A stretch of DNA of 64,000 nucleotides from Candidatus Enterococcus leclercqii (GCF_009933135.1 NZ_MAEH01000009.1:1-64000), one strand, 5' to 3'; shown: positions 52,551 to 61,165, counted from the stretch's first letter. Program-made: numbers and translations. The notes: generated by a model not told the origin, from the letters alone.

Positions 52551-52682
52551 TTACATCTCGTTTCCACTCTGTGAAAAAATCCGTTTCTTAAGGCAACTGA
52601 ATACGATTCTCAATTATCAGTAAAATCACTATTAGTACGCTATCGTAAAGGGGTAGTCACACGTTTTTCATCACAAAGCTCG

Positions 52683-52711
52683 TTGTTCCTGACAAATGGG
52701 AAAGCTATAAT
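52683..52711 (+). promoter_or_regulatory. Promoter of the rnf operon
   Basis: A -35 TTGTTC (52683-52688) and a perfect -10 TATAAT (52706-52711) are separated by 17 bp, 46 bp before the rnfC start. I see no full Rex or Fnr site beside it. Confidence 0.75.
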
Positions 52712-52756
52712 AAAGACAGCGCTTTAAAATACATTTTTATGAAGGGACGACAACCT

Positions 52757-54085
52757 ATGTTAGCCCAAGCTATCGCAAAATTTTGCGGCGGTGTTCTAGT
52801 GCCGCATCAAAAAACTACCGCTGAATCAGCAACGATTCCCCTGCCTGCTCCTAAGCTGTTGATTTTGCCTTTGCAACAGCATATCGGTGCCCCTTTGCGG
52901 CCGGTAGTCAAAGCCAAAGAGACAGTAAAAGTTGGTCAGCTACTAGCAGACGCCGATGCTTACGTGTCTGCCCCGCTTCATGCGCCGGTCTCTGGAAAAA
53001 TAAAGAGCATTAAACCCATTCTTTTGGCAAACGGGCAGATGATTGACGCACTGCATCTTGAAAATGATGGAGAATTCACTTTGTTTCAAGAGCCCGCTCC
53101 GATTCTCATCCAAAGTAAAGACGATTTATTGCAAGCTGCTCGTGCCAGTGGTTTAGTGGGAATCGGTGGTGCCGGCTTTCCGCTTCATGTCAAATTGGCT
53201 GCTAAAGAGCCGCTGGATACCTTAGTAATTAACGGTGCCGAATGTGAACCCTACATCACCTCCGATTACCGTGAAGCCATGGAAGCCACCGATCGGATCA
53301 TCGCCGGAATGCTAACTATTATGGCGCAACTGGCAATTTCCAAGGGCATCATTGGCATAGAAGACAACAAACCCCAGGCAATTACTGCATTGGCTGAGGC
53401 TCTCAAGCGGCATCCCGACCCCGAAATTGCCCAGAAAATTCAAGTTATGACGCTGCCTTCTCGTTATCCTCAAGGAGCAGAAAAGATGTTGATCTACGGT
53501 TGCACCGGCCGTAAAGTTCCACCCGGCGCTTTACCCGCAGCAGTGGGCTGTTTGATCTTGAACATTTCGACGGTTTCACTGCTTCAACATTATTTGAATA
53601 CCGGGCTCCCCCTGATTGCCAAACGGGTCACTGTCTCAGGTGACAATATCCGCCAGCCGCAAAATCTGCTCGTGCCGGTGGGAACGCCAATTAGTGACGT
53701 CTTGGCCTTTTGTGGCGGATTAAAAGAAGAAACTAACGCCAAACTGATTTTGGGTGGACCCATGATGGGAATTGCCCAGTTCGATCTGGGGTTGCCAATT
53801 ACTAAGCAGACCAATGCGATCACCTGTCTATCCGCAGCCTCGGCCACACAGCCGCAAGAAATGGCCTGTATCCGTTGTGGTCGTTGTTCCCGTGCCTGTC
53901 CGATGAATCTTTTGCCATTGGAAATCGAGCGCTCTCTTAAAAATCAGGACAGCGAATCATTGCAAAAACTTCAAGTAACTGCATGTATGGAATGTGGTTG
54001 TTGTTCCTTCGTTTGCCCCTCCAATCGCCGTCTCGTGCAATACATGCGAGAAGGCAAAGTCATCGTCAAGGAGGCCGAAAAATGA
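52757..54085 (+). CDS. rnfC: Rnf electron transport complex subunit C
   Basis: RnfC is the NADH-side subunit of the ferredoxin:NAD+ oxidoreductase that pumps Na+ or H+. The 442-aa protein has the N-terminal biotinyl-lipoyl-like domain (HAPVSGKIKSI), the Rossmann part with GIGGAGFPLHVKLAAK and VINGAECEPYITSDYR, and two 4Fe-4S clusters, CIRCGRCSRACP (371-382) and CMECGCCSFVCP (410-421). ATG 52757 has AAGGGA upstream; an earlier ATG lacks a ribosome binding site. It is first in rnfCDGEAB, the order used in clostridia, and overlaps rnfD by 4 nt. Confidence 0.95.
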   Translation: MLAQAIAKFCGGVLVPHQKTTAESATIPLPAPKLLILPLQQHIGAPLRPVVKAKETVKVGQLLADADAYVSAPLHAPVSGKIKSIKPILLANGQMIDALHLENDGEFTLFQEPAPILIQSKDDLLQAARASGLVGIGGAGFPLHVKLAAKEPLDTLVINGAECEPYITSDYREAMEATDRIIAGMLTIMAQLAISKGIIGIEDNKPQAITALAEALKRHPDPEIAQKIQVMTLPSRYPQGAEKMLIYGCTGRKVPPGALPAAVGCLILNISTVSLLQHYLNTGLPLIAKRVTVSGDNIRQPQNLLVPVGTPISDVLAFCGGLKEETNAKLILGGPMMGIAQFDLGLPITKQTNAITCLSAASATQPQEMACIRCGRCSRACPMNLLPLEIERSLKNQDSESLQKLQVTACMECGCCSFVCPSNRRLVQYMREGKVIVKEAEK

Positions 54086-55035
54086 CCGAAGAAAAACTTA
54101 TCGTCACCTCATCTCCTCATCTTCACAGCGGTGCTTCTAGTGTCACCATCATGAGAGATGTGCTTTTGGCATTAGTCCCGGCAGTACTCGCGGCCACTGT
54201 AATTTTTGGTCCCCGTTCGCTGTTAGTGATTTTGACCTGTGTGACCAGCTGTGTGCTGAGTGAATTCTTATTCCGACGATTTTTGAAACGCACTTATTCC
54301 ATTTATGATCTGACTGCAGTGATTACCGGGGTTCTTTTGGCATTGAATCTGCCCGTATCGATTCCCCTATGGATGGCTGCGATTGGCGGATTCGTCGCTA
54401 TCGTCATCGTTAAAGAATGCTTTGGCGGGCTTGGACAAAACTTCGTCAACCCTGCTATTACGGCTCGCATCGTATTGCTGATGTCTTTTTCTTCTGCGAT
54501 GAGCGTCTGGAATTCTCCCTTTTATTATTTGCATCATGGCGAAGATGTCGTAACCTCTGCCAGCTATTTTCAAGCGCTGCAAACTGGCGGCCCACTGCCA
54601 TCCTTATTGGATATGTTTCTTGGGATGCGTTCTGGCAGTCTAGGGGAAACTTCAGCACTGGCGCTGCTTTTGGGCTTTGGTTACCTGTTGTATCGCCGTA
54701 TCATTACACCGACCATTCCGCTGATTTTTATTGGAACAGTTGGCGTTCTTTCCTTAATTTTAGGAGGTGACCCTCTGTCTCAAATGATGTCCGGCGGGCT
54801 GCTCTTAGGGGCAGTCTTTATGGCCACTGATTACACCACGTCCCCTACCACTGCTGTCGGTCAGGCAATCTATGCGTTTGGTTGCGGATTGATTACTGTT
54901 TTGATTCGCTTTTACGCGGCCTTACCAGAGGGCGTTTCTTATGCCATCTTATTGATGAACATCATCACGCCCCTGATAGATCGCTACACGATTCCCAAAG
55001 CTTTCGGAACCAAAAAGGAGGCGAGTCACTCATGA
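54082..55035 (+). CDS. rnfD: Rnf electron transport complex subunit D
   Basis: This 317-aa membrane subunit of the NqrB/RnfD family carries covalently bound FMN. The attachment Thr is in GSLGETSALALLLG (Thr190). Other marks are DLTAVITGVLLALNLP, FGGLGQNFVNPAITAR and FMATDYTTSPTTAVGQ. About eight to ten membrane helices are visible. AAGGAGG lies 7 nt before the ATG, which overlaps the rnfC stop; the gene likewise overlaps rnfG. Flavinylation needs ApbE, which is not encoded in the window. Confidence 0.94.
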   Translation: MTEEKLIVTSSPHLHSGASSVTIMRDVLLALVPAVLAATVIFGPRSLLVILTCVTSCVLSEFLFRRFLKRTYSIYDLTAVITGVLLALNLPVSIPLWMAAIGGFVAIVIVKECFGGLGQNFVNPAITARIVLLMSFSSAMSVWNSPFYYLHHGEDVVTSASYFQALQTGGPLPSLLDMFLGMRSGSLGETSALALLLGFGYLLYRRIITPTIPLIFIGTVGVLSLILGGDPLSQMMSGGLLLGAVFMATDYTTSPTTAVGQAIYAFGCGLITVLIRFYAALPEGVSYAILLMNIITPLIDRYTIPKAFGTKKEASHS

Positions 55036-55595
55036 AGACTATCAAAAGTATCTTGAGTGCCACCTTGTGTCTGGTAGTCATCTGTCTGGTAGTGACCGGT
55101 GCTGTGGCAGGAACCCGCTATGCCTTTTCTGATGAAATCCTCCAGCAAGAACAAGAACAGCAGCGAAAGACTATGTCCAAACTGTTGAAAGCCGAGGATT
55201 ATCAACTGCTGACAAAAGAAAATGATGAACAAGGGCAGTTTTATCAAGCACTGACTGCTCAAAAAGTAACTGGCTATATCGCTGTCACGGCAGCTTACGG
55301 CTACGGTAGCGATGTTTCTGTGATGACGGCAATCACCGCTACTGGTCAGGTGGCGGGTATCGAGATTTTAGATGCCTCACAAGAAACACCGGGACTTGGT
55401 CAAAATGTCACCCGCAAAGACTTTACGGAACAATTTCGGGAGATTACCGCTGCACCGGCCGTCACAAAAAATACACCGGCCGCAGCTGATGAAATTCAGG
55501 CCGTGACTGGTGCCACCAGATCTTCCAATGCTGTAGCAGCTGCGGTGACTAAAGCATTGGCACTGTACGACGCTTTTGCAAAGGAGGGTAAGTGA
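55032..55595 (+). CDS. rnfG: Rnf electron transport complex subunit G
   Basis: This 187-aa subunit has one N-terminal helix (ATLCLVVICLVVTGAVAGTRYAF) and an extracytoplasmic FMN-binding domain. The domain has YGYGSDVSVMTAITATGQVAGIEILDASQETPGLG, read in sections, and the covalent FMN motif TGATRSS with Thr162. It passes electrons across the membrane between RnfD and the B/C side. GGAGGCG lies before the ATG, inside the end of rnfD. Confidence 0.93.
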   Translation: MKTIKSILSATLCLVVICLVVTGAVAGTRYAFSDEILQQEQEQQRKTMSKLLKAEDYQLLTKENDEQGQFYQALTAQKVTGYIAVTAAYGYGSDVSVMTAITATGQVAGIEILDASQETPGLGQNVTRKDFTEQFREITAAPAVTKNTPAAADEIQAVTGATRSSNAVAAAVTKALALYDAFAKEGK

Positions 55596-55597
55596 CC

Positions 55598-56293
55598 ATG
55601 GAAAAAGAAAAACTTTCTACGGTTTTTTCAAAAGGAATTATCAAAGAAAATCCAGTGCTGCGGCTGATGCTGGGAACTTGTCCGACACTGGCTGTCACCA
55701 CCAGTGCCATGAATGGATTAGGTATGGGAATCGCTGCGACAGTCGTTTTAATTGGGTCCAACATCGTCATCTCTGCCTTGCGCAATATCATTCCCGATAA
55801 GGTTCGAATTCCCGCCTTTATCACGATTATTGCCGGCTTTGTAACCGTGGTTCAACTGATTATCAAAGCCAAAGCGCCGGCCCTCGATGCTACTTTGGGA
55901 ATCTACTTACCTTTGATTGCGGTCAACTGTATCATCCTCGGGCGGGCCGAAGCTTTTGCCAAAGACAATCCCGTGCTGCGTTCAGCCGCTGACGGTTTGG
56001 GCATGGGCATTGGTTTTACGTTAGCTCTTTTGTGCATGGGCGGCATTCGGGAACTCCTCGGTGCCGGAACTTTTCTAGGCTTTAGCATCACTCCCAATTT
56101 CGTGACGCCAATGACCATCTTTTTACTGCCTCCTGGCGGCTTTTTCGTCTTTGGAATGTTGGTGATGCTGGTCAATCGCCTCAGTAATCGTCCAGCAGCT
56201 GAACCTGATTGCAGTGCTTGTCCCATCGCGGATGCTTGCGGGTTAATCGAAGAACCGGCCGCCAAAAAGGAGGGTGACGCACCATGCAAATGA
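55598..56293 (+). CDS. rnfE: Rnf electron transport complex subunit E
   Basis: This 231-aa membrane subunit has six helices and is paralogous to RnfA. Cysteines in MLGTCPTLAVTTSAMNG and LIAVNCIILGRAEAFA are the conserved ligands of the intramembrane iron-sulfur centre. Two extra cysteines lie in the soluble tail (DCSACPIADACG), which resembles a further metal site and is not a usual part of the family as I know it. ATG 55598 is used; a GTG two codons earlier is possible. Confidence 0.92.
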   Translation: MEKEKLSTVFSKGIIKENPVLRLMLGTCPTLAVTTSAMNGLGMGIAATVVLIGSNIVISALRNIIPDKVRIPAFITIIAGFVTVVQLIIKAKAPALDATLGIYLPLIAVNCIILGRAEAFAKDNPVLRSAADGLGMGIGFTLALLCMGGIRELLGAGTFLGFSITPNFVTPMTIFLLPPGGFFVFGMLVMLVNRLSNRPAAEPDCSACPIADACGLIEEPAAKKEGDAPCK

Positions 56294-56874
56294 TGATTAC
56301 CATTTTAGTTGCCGGAATTTTGACCGATAACTTTGTCTTGTCACAATTTTTAGGAATCTGCCCATTTCTCGGGGTTTCTAAAAAACTGGACACCGCTGTG
56401 GGAATGTCGGTGGCTGTGACTTTCGTCATGTTCTTGGCGACATTGGTGACCTATCCACTGTACGCCTGGGTTTTGGTTCCGCTGGGCTTAGACTATCTGC
56501 AGACCATCGTCTTCATCTTGACAATTGCCGCTTTGGTTCAATTAGTAGAAGTCATCATCAAAAAATACCTGCCACCCTTATACAATGCTTTAGGAATCTA
56601 TCTGCCGCTAATCACCACCAACTGTGCTGTTCTCGGAGTGACCATTTTGAACTTCACCAAGGATTACAGCTACGGACAAAGTCTCATCAATGCCTTAGCA
56701 GCTGGTCTGGGCTTTTTATTGGCAATGGTTCTCTTTGCCGGCGTGCGCCAGCGCTTAGAAACTGCCGATATTCCCGAAGCCCTGCAAGGAATGCCGATCA
56801 CCCTTATCGCCGCTGCTATCGTTTCCATGTCGTTTCTGGGCTTCGCCGGCTTGGCAGAAGGCTTGTTCAAATAG
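56284..56874 (+). CDS. rnfA: Rnf electron transport complex subunit A
   Basis: This 196-aa membrane subunit has six helices with opposite topology to RnfE. It has ILTDNFVLSQFLGICPFLGVSKK and GIYLPLITTNCAVLGVTIL, with the conserved Cys ligands of the intramembrane cluster. It overlaps the rnfE end by 10 nt, with AAGGAGG 10 nt before the ATG. The spacing to rnfB is 15 bp. Confidence 0.94.
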   Translation: MQMMITILVAGILTDNFVLSQFLGICPFLGVSKKLDTAVGMSVAVTFVMFLATLVTYPLYAWVLVPLGLDYLQTIVFILTIAALVQLVEVIIKKYLPPLYNALGIYLPLITTNCAVLGVTILNFTKDYSYGQSLINALAAGLGFLLAMVLFAGVRQRLETADIPEALQGMPITLIAAAIVSMSFLGFAGLAEGLFK

Positions 56875-56889
56875 AAAGGAGCTTGAAGC

Positions 56890-57705
56890 ATGTTTGAAAG
56901 TATCCTAATTCCCGTTGCCATCGTCTCCGGTCTGGGACTGATTGCCGGTGTCGGTTTATCGATTGCTACCATTATTTTTCAAGTCCCGGTTAATGAAAAA
57001 GAAGCTGCGGTTCGCAATCTTCTTCCCGGAATCAATTGCGGCGCCTGCGGTTTTTCAGGTTGTGATGGCTATGCCAAGGCACTTGCAGCCGGCACAGCGG
57101 AGGCCAATCTGTGTGCCCCCGGAGGAGCTGAGGTGCGACAGCAGATCAGTAGCCTTTTGGGCGTCGAAGCAGCAGAACTGCGTCCCACCGCTGCCTTTGT
57201 TGCCTGTAATGGTCGGTGCGGTCTGACAAGCCAGAAAATGACTTATCAAGGAGCTGCCACCTGTTACGCGGCTAATCAAATCTTTGGTGGACAGCAATCC
57301 TGTCAATACGGCTGTATGGGCTTTGGTGATTGTGTGACAGCCTGCGCCTATGATGCAATCCACGTGGTAGACGGCGTGGCTGAAGTTGATCCCTTGAAAT
57401 GTGTCGGCTGTCTGCAATGTATTGCCGTTTGTCCCAAACAGCTAATCAGCATGAAGCCGATCACCGGTGCACCAGCAGTTGCTTGTCGCAACCTTGATAG
57501 AGGAGGTAGCGTTCGAAAGATTTGCGAAGTTGGCTGTATCACTTGCAACCGCTGTGTCAAAGCCTGTCCCACTGATGCTATCACGATTGAGAACAATGTC
57601 GCCGTCATTGATTTTGCTAAATGCACCGATTGTGGCGAATGTATCGCCGTCTGTCCCCAAGATTGTATCGTAAAAGTCATGAAAAAAACCGCCGTAACTG
57701 CTTAA
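56890..57705 (+). CDS. rnfB: Rnf electron transport complex subunit B
   Basis: RnfB is the ferredoxin-side subunit. The 271-aa protein has one N-terminal helix (ILIPVAIVSGLGLIAGVGLSIATIIF). A cluster motif follows, NCGACGFSGCDGYAKAL with a later CAPGG. Ferredoxin-like 4Fe-4S motifs then follow: CQYGCMGFGDCVTACAYDAI, CVGCLQCIAVCP, CITCNRCVKACP and CTDCGECIAVCP. This makes it a full-length, cysteine-rich clostridial-type subunit. AAAGGAG lies before the ATG. A copy of the intergenic repeat starts 4 bp after its stop. Confidence 0.95.
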   Translation: MFESILIPVAIVSGLGLIAGVGLSIATIIFQVPVNEKEAAVRNLLPGINCGACGFSGCDGYAKALAAGTAEANLCAPGGAEVRQQISSLLGVEAAELRPTAAFVACNGRCGLTSQKMTYQGAATCYAANQIFGGQQSCQYGCMGFGDCVTACAYDAIHVVDGVAEVDPLKCVGCLQCIAVCPKQLISMKPITGAPAVACRNLDRGGSVRKICEVGCITCNRCVKACPTDAITIENNVAVIDFAKCTDCGECIAVCPQDCIVKVMKKTAVTA

Positions 57706-57709
57706 AAAA

Positions 57710-57818
57710 CGACGGTGACAATGGTTGAGTTACCGTCCTGTGAAGCGAACAATACCAAACGTGAGACACCAAAAAACGACTATCTGCCATTAAAATGACT
57801 GGCTGGTAGTCGTCTTTT
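57710..57818 (-). repeat. Intergenic hairpin-plus-tail repeat, copy D (minus orientation)
   Basis: On the minus strand the hairpin (57818-57771, GACTACCAGCC...GGCAGATAGTC) is followed by CTCACGTTTGGTATTGTT, then CGCTTCACAGGACGG and ATTGTCACCG. The tail is nearly identical to copy B, while the hairpin arms differ in sequence but still pair. It lies between convergent rnfB and the YaiI-like gene. Confidence 0.85.
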
Positions 57819-57921
57819 CAAATTCAAAATTTTCAATTGCTGACTACTCGTGATTGTATCGAGAAAAGCCCATATCCTTCACTTTCATCTACTTGAAAAA
57901 GACTCGTTACAGCGTTGATTG

Positions 57922-58377
57922 CTAGTTATTTGCTTTTGCTTCTTTCAAATTTTCAGTCATCACTTCAGTAAAATGTTCCCGATCCTGGAGGGTAAAAGGT
58001 TTGGGTCCTTTGGTGCGTTTCCCGGCTTTTCGCAGCTGGGCTCCCATAAATCGTTGGGTCAGCAGCTCATCTATATTGGCGGCAGTGTATTCTTTCCCGC
58101 TGTGGTGAAAAACCCGTGCCTGCTTACCCAGTACCAAAGAAGCCAGTCCGTAATCTTGCGTAATTACCCAATCTTCGCGTTGGATTTCTTTAACAATGCG
58201 GTAATCTGCCCGATCTGCTCCTTTGTCCACATAGATAAAACTGACGTGAGGCGGATACTCTTTATTGGTGAAATGATCGACACTGGTGACGATTACCACT
58301 GGCAGTTGGAATTTTTGCGCCAGTTGGATGACCTCATTTTTCACCGGTGAACCATCCCCGTCGATAATAAATCGCAT
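57922..58377 (-). CDS. YaiI/YqxD family (DUF188) protein
   Basis: This 151-aa soluble protein begins MRFIIDGDGSPVKNEVIQLA and has VVIVTSVDHF, VDKGADRADYRIV, DWVITQDYGLASLVLGKQARVFHHSGKEYTAANID and LRKAGKRTKGPKPFT. These are the marks of the YaiI/YqxD (UPF0178) family. The acidic DxD and ADYRIV residues suggest a PIN/NYN-like nuclease fold, but no activity is established to my knowledge. It stands alone, convergent with rnfB. Confidence 0.9.
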   Translation of the reverse strand: MRFIIDGDGSPVKNEVIQLAQKFQLPVVIVTSVDHFTNKEYPPHVSFIYVDKGADRADYRIVKEIQREDWVITQDYGLASLVLGKQARVFHHSGKEYTAANIDELLTQRFMGAQLRKAGKRTKGPKPFTLQDREHFTEVMTENLKEAKANN

Positions 58378-58681
58378 AGTCTTTTCCCCATTCTGTCTTT
58401 AAGTAATTGCTGTCTTTTATTTTAGCAGAAAAATTTGCAGCCGGACATTTCCACTCTGCTTTCTGTTTCTACTTAAAAAAGGCCTCACTGGTAAGCCCCA
58501 GTCTAAATAGCAATTGCCGCTAGAACTGCTGCGAGTTGCACAACCTGCTCGTCCTTCAAGTCAGATACTTTCTTTCAAGCCAAAAAAATCGGTTTGAACA
58601 GCGCCTGTTTAGTAAGCTCTGTTCAAACCGGTTTTGTGATTTAACTAGCGATTTTCACCGCTTTTCCCTGGTCTTGCTCTC
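58378..58681 (-). other. Gene-free stretch between the YaiI-like gene and the second ABC transporter
   Basis: It contains the strong terminator of the ABC unit (58582-58630) and a weaker imperfect hairpin near 58475-58500. No gene is seen. Confidence 0.6.
58582..58630 (-). terminator. Terminator of the second ABC transporter unit
   Basis: CGGTTTGAACAG (58590-58601) and CTGTTCAAACCG (58619-58630) form a 12-bp perfect stem, followed on the minus strand by seven T. Confidence 0.92.
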
Positions 58682-59344
58682 TCAAGAAGCACGAATCTGG
58701 AAATCTTTATCTTTCAATTCATAAACTACGTCACAGGCATCAGCGACATCTTGTTCGTGAGTGACCAAGACAATGCATTTTTTCTGTTCATGAGCGATTT
58801 CTTGAAACAGCTTCACGATGTCTGCGGAAGTCGCTGTATCCAGATTTCCAGTAGGTTCATCCGCTACAATCAACTCGTGATCACAGCACAGGGCCCGAGC
58901 GATGGCGACCCTTTGTTGCTGTCCACCGGAAAGCTGAGTGACTTTCTTTTTAGCCAGGTCTGCTGTGAGCCCTAATTTTTCTAGATTTCCCAAGGCATAA
59001 GCTTTAGGATCCGCTTGTTGGGTACCGGCAATTTTCATCGCACAAATGACATTGTCCAGTGCCGACATATACGGCAGCAAGTTGTAGGCCTGAAAAACGA
59101 TTGACACATCTTTGCGGCGATATTCCCGTAACCCGATTTTTTTCAAGGAAGCGTCGTTATACTCGATGTCTCCTTCTTTTGGCGTATCCAGCCCGGCGAT
59201 CAAAGACAGAAAAGTCGTTTTTCCCGAACCGCTGGACCCCAAAATGGCATAAATTTTTCCGGGCTCAAAAGTCAGATTGATATGTTGGAACAAAGGCGCT
59301 TCTGGCCCGTACCAGTAGCCCAAATTTTTGGTGGTTAATGTCAT
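58682..59344 (-). CDS. ABC transporter ATP-binding protein (MacB/LolD type)
   Basis: This 220-aa ATPase has Walker A GSSGSGKT, Q-loop VFQAYNLLPYMSALDNV, signature [15 protein letters not shown], and Walker [14 protein letters not shown]. It pairs with the FtsX-fold permease encoded 58 bp upstream on the same strand. The transporter is divergent from a two-component system that probably controls it. The group usually handles peptides, lipids or cell-envelope stress rather than nutrients. Confidence 0.9.
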   Translation of the reverse strand: MTLTTKNLGYWYGPEAPLFQHINLTFEPGKIYAILGSSGSGKTTFLSLIAGLDTPKEGDIEYNDASLKKIGLREYRRKDVSIVFQAYNLLPYMSALDNVICAMKIAGTQQADPKAYALGNLEKLGLTADLAKKKVTQLSGGQQQRVAIARALCCDHELIVADEPTGNLDTATSADIVKLFQEIAHEQKKCIVLVTHEQDVADACDVVYELKDKDFQIRAS

Positions 59345-59402
59345 GTTACTTCCTCATTTCCTTTTTAGAATCAGTGTCAACGCAACAATGGGAACCAGCA
59401 AC

Positions 59403-60938
59403 TCAGGAAATCAGGATTTTCTTCGGATTCAACCGTAAGATCCCCGCTGAGGACAACAAGATGGAGATCAGGCTGATGCCGATACCGATTCCCGCCAACG
59501 CGGCAATTTGCTGTGCTGAAACGGTAATATCCAAGTCTTTGATTTCTTCTGTCTGGCTAAAGGCATTGGCAAAGTTCATGCCCCCGCCTCTGCCTCCAGC
59601 CATACCCATGCCACCTGCTGGACGTTCTCCGCCACTTGGCATTTCGCCACCGCCAGGTCCTTGTTGGGCGGCATCAGCAGTAGTAGTCTCCGTCTGTTGA
59701 TCCAGCAATTGCTGACCCACAGCATTCCCTACCAAGTTCCCACTAGCGGAGGCAATTCCCAGGGCAAAAATCATGCAGACTACCACTTCAGTGAAAAATT
59801 GTAAAACGACTTTGCTGCGCGCCTCCCCAAGAGACAAGAGCACGCCAATTTCATATTTCCGCTCACGGATCAACATCATGACGATCAATGTCAAAATAAT
59901 AACCCCGGCAGCCGCCACTAAGATGATGATATTTTTAGCAAAGCTGGATACATTGTTCAAAGGTGACAACATTTGTTGATACATTTGGTCATTGGTTTGC
60001 AAGCTGAAGGAATCGGTATCAATCAATTTTTCGGCAGCTGCTACAAAAGAATCCATTTCATTGGGGTCTGACAGGTTGTACACTGCGGAATCAATCGTTT
60101 CAGTATCAGCGTCCTCGCCTTTCAACGTATTTGCCAATGTGTAAGAAGAGAAAATCGTATTGGCAGGATTCATAAAGTTGAACATCATTCCCATTGATGT
60201 CCCGGCATCAGATGTTTCATAAATTCCTTTGATGGTTACTTTGACGTCTTTGTCATCCGCATCTTTCAAAGTGAACGTATCGCCGACTGACAAGTCATTG
60301 GCTTCTGCCAACGCTGATTCCACTAACACGTTATCGGTTCCTTCATCTTCTGCGGTCAACGCTTCCCCATCGGTCATTTTGGCTGTGCCACCAGAAAACG
60401 AGCTGTAGTCGGCACTGGAAGAGACACCGGTGATTTGGAAGTCTCCCATCTCCATGCCCCCCATATTGCCGCCACCCATGCCCATGCCGCCAAAGCCGCC
60501 CATTTGTTGGCTTTCTTGGGAATCGTCAGAGGCTTCGGTACTGTCATCTTCATCTTCACTGGAGATAGGCTCGATGTCGTCACCTTTGGAAGCAGACGTG
60601 CTGACTTCAAAAGAATAAGATTTCACACCTGATAGTGCGGCAATCTTCTCAGCATCTGCAAGATTTACCGGCGTCATCTGAAAACTGCTGGGATCCGGCC
60701 GCGAATCTTCACTACTGTCACTGTCTTGGTCGCGATTGAACATATTTTGTCGATTGGCGCTCAAGGTGACTGTCGCACCAACGCTCTTTTTGGCATTATC
60801 AGTCGCAGAATCAGCCGCACTGCGGATGGTCAACCCTGCTAAAACAAAGATCAAAATTGCCGAAAAAACACCAATTAAGATCAGGCTGCGGCCTTTTTTG
60901 GCCCATAAGCTCTGCAAAGCCCGTTTGATAAAGTTCAT
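59403..60938 (-). CDS. FtsX/MacB-fold ABC permease with Gly/Met-rich inserts
   Basis: This 511-aa permease has the MacB layout: helix 1 (GRSLILIGVFSAILIFVLAGLTI), an extracytoplasmic domain of about 310 residues, and three C-terminal helices beginning IIILVAAAGVIILTLIVMMLI. It has two low-complexity inserts. One, in the outer domain, is QMGGFGGMGMGGGNMGG; the other, between helices 3 and 4, is GGGEMPSGGERPAGGMGMAGG. The outer domain is also very acidic (DQDSDSSEDSRPD, SSEDEDDSTEASDDS). ATG 60938 has AAAGGAG 8 nt upstream. The Met-rich loops could bind metal or a peptide; this is inference. Confidence 0.85.
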   Translation of the reverse strand: MNFIKRALQSLWAKKGRSLILIGVFSAILIFVLAGLTIRSAADSATDNAKKSVGATVTLSANRQNMFNRDQDSDSSEDSRPDPSSFQMTPVNLADAEKIAALSGVKSYSFEVSTSASKGDDIEPISSEDEDDSTEASDDSQESQQMGGFGGMGMGGGNMGGMEMGDFQITGVSSSADYSSFSGGTAKMTDGEALTAEDEGTDNVLVESALAEANDLSVGDTFTLKDADDKDVKVTIKGIYETSDAGTSMGMMFNFMNPANTIFSSYTLANTLKGEDADTETIDSAVYNLSDPNEMDSFVAAAEKLIDTDSFSLQTNDQMYQQMLSPLNNVSSFAKNIIILVAAAGVIILTLIVMMLIRERKYEIGVLLSLGEARSKVVLQFFTEVVVCMIFALGIASASGNLVGNAVGQQLLDQQTETTTADAAQQGPGGGEMPSGGERPAGGMGMAGGRGGGMNFANAFSQTEEIKDLDITVSAQQIAALAGIGIGISLISILLSSAGILRLNPKKILIS

Positions 60939-61024
60939 AATCATTTCTCCTTTACAGTCAAGTCGGCATCTCCGCTTAGTGACACCGCTATCTGACTTTA
61001 GTAGCATCATTTTATTTTCTGCGA

Positions 61025-61040
61025 CTTAAGCCTAGCTTAA
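61025..61040 (-). promoter_or_regulatory. Direct-repeat site, permease-proximal
   Basis: CTTAA at 61025-61029 and 61036-61040 repeats with an 11-bp period, the spacing used by OmpR-family dimers. It lies about 90 bp upstream of the permease start. Confidence 0.5.
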
Positions 61041-61149
61041 ATCATAAAAAAATTTTTTAAGCCATCCCGTTGCTGTTAACAGCCATCAAGATAACATCAG
61101 CTAACACAAAGCTGCGTCTCTTTGATACCGACGACTTTAATAAGCCTTT

Positions 61150-61165
61150 CTTAAGCGTCACTTAA
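61150..61165 (+). promoter_or_regulatory. Direct-repeat site, regulator-proximal
   Basis: CTTAA at 61150-61154 and 61161-61165 repeats with the same 11-bp period, about 110 bp upstream of the response regulator start. Confidence 0.5.
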
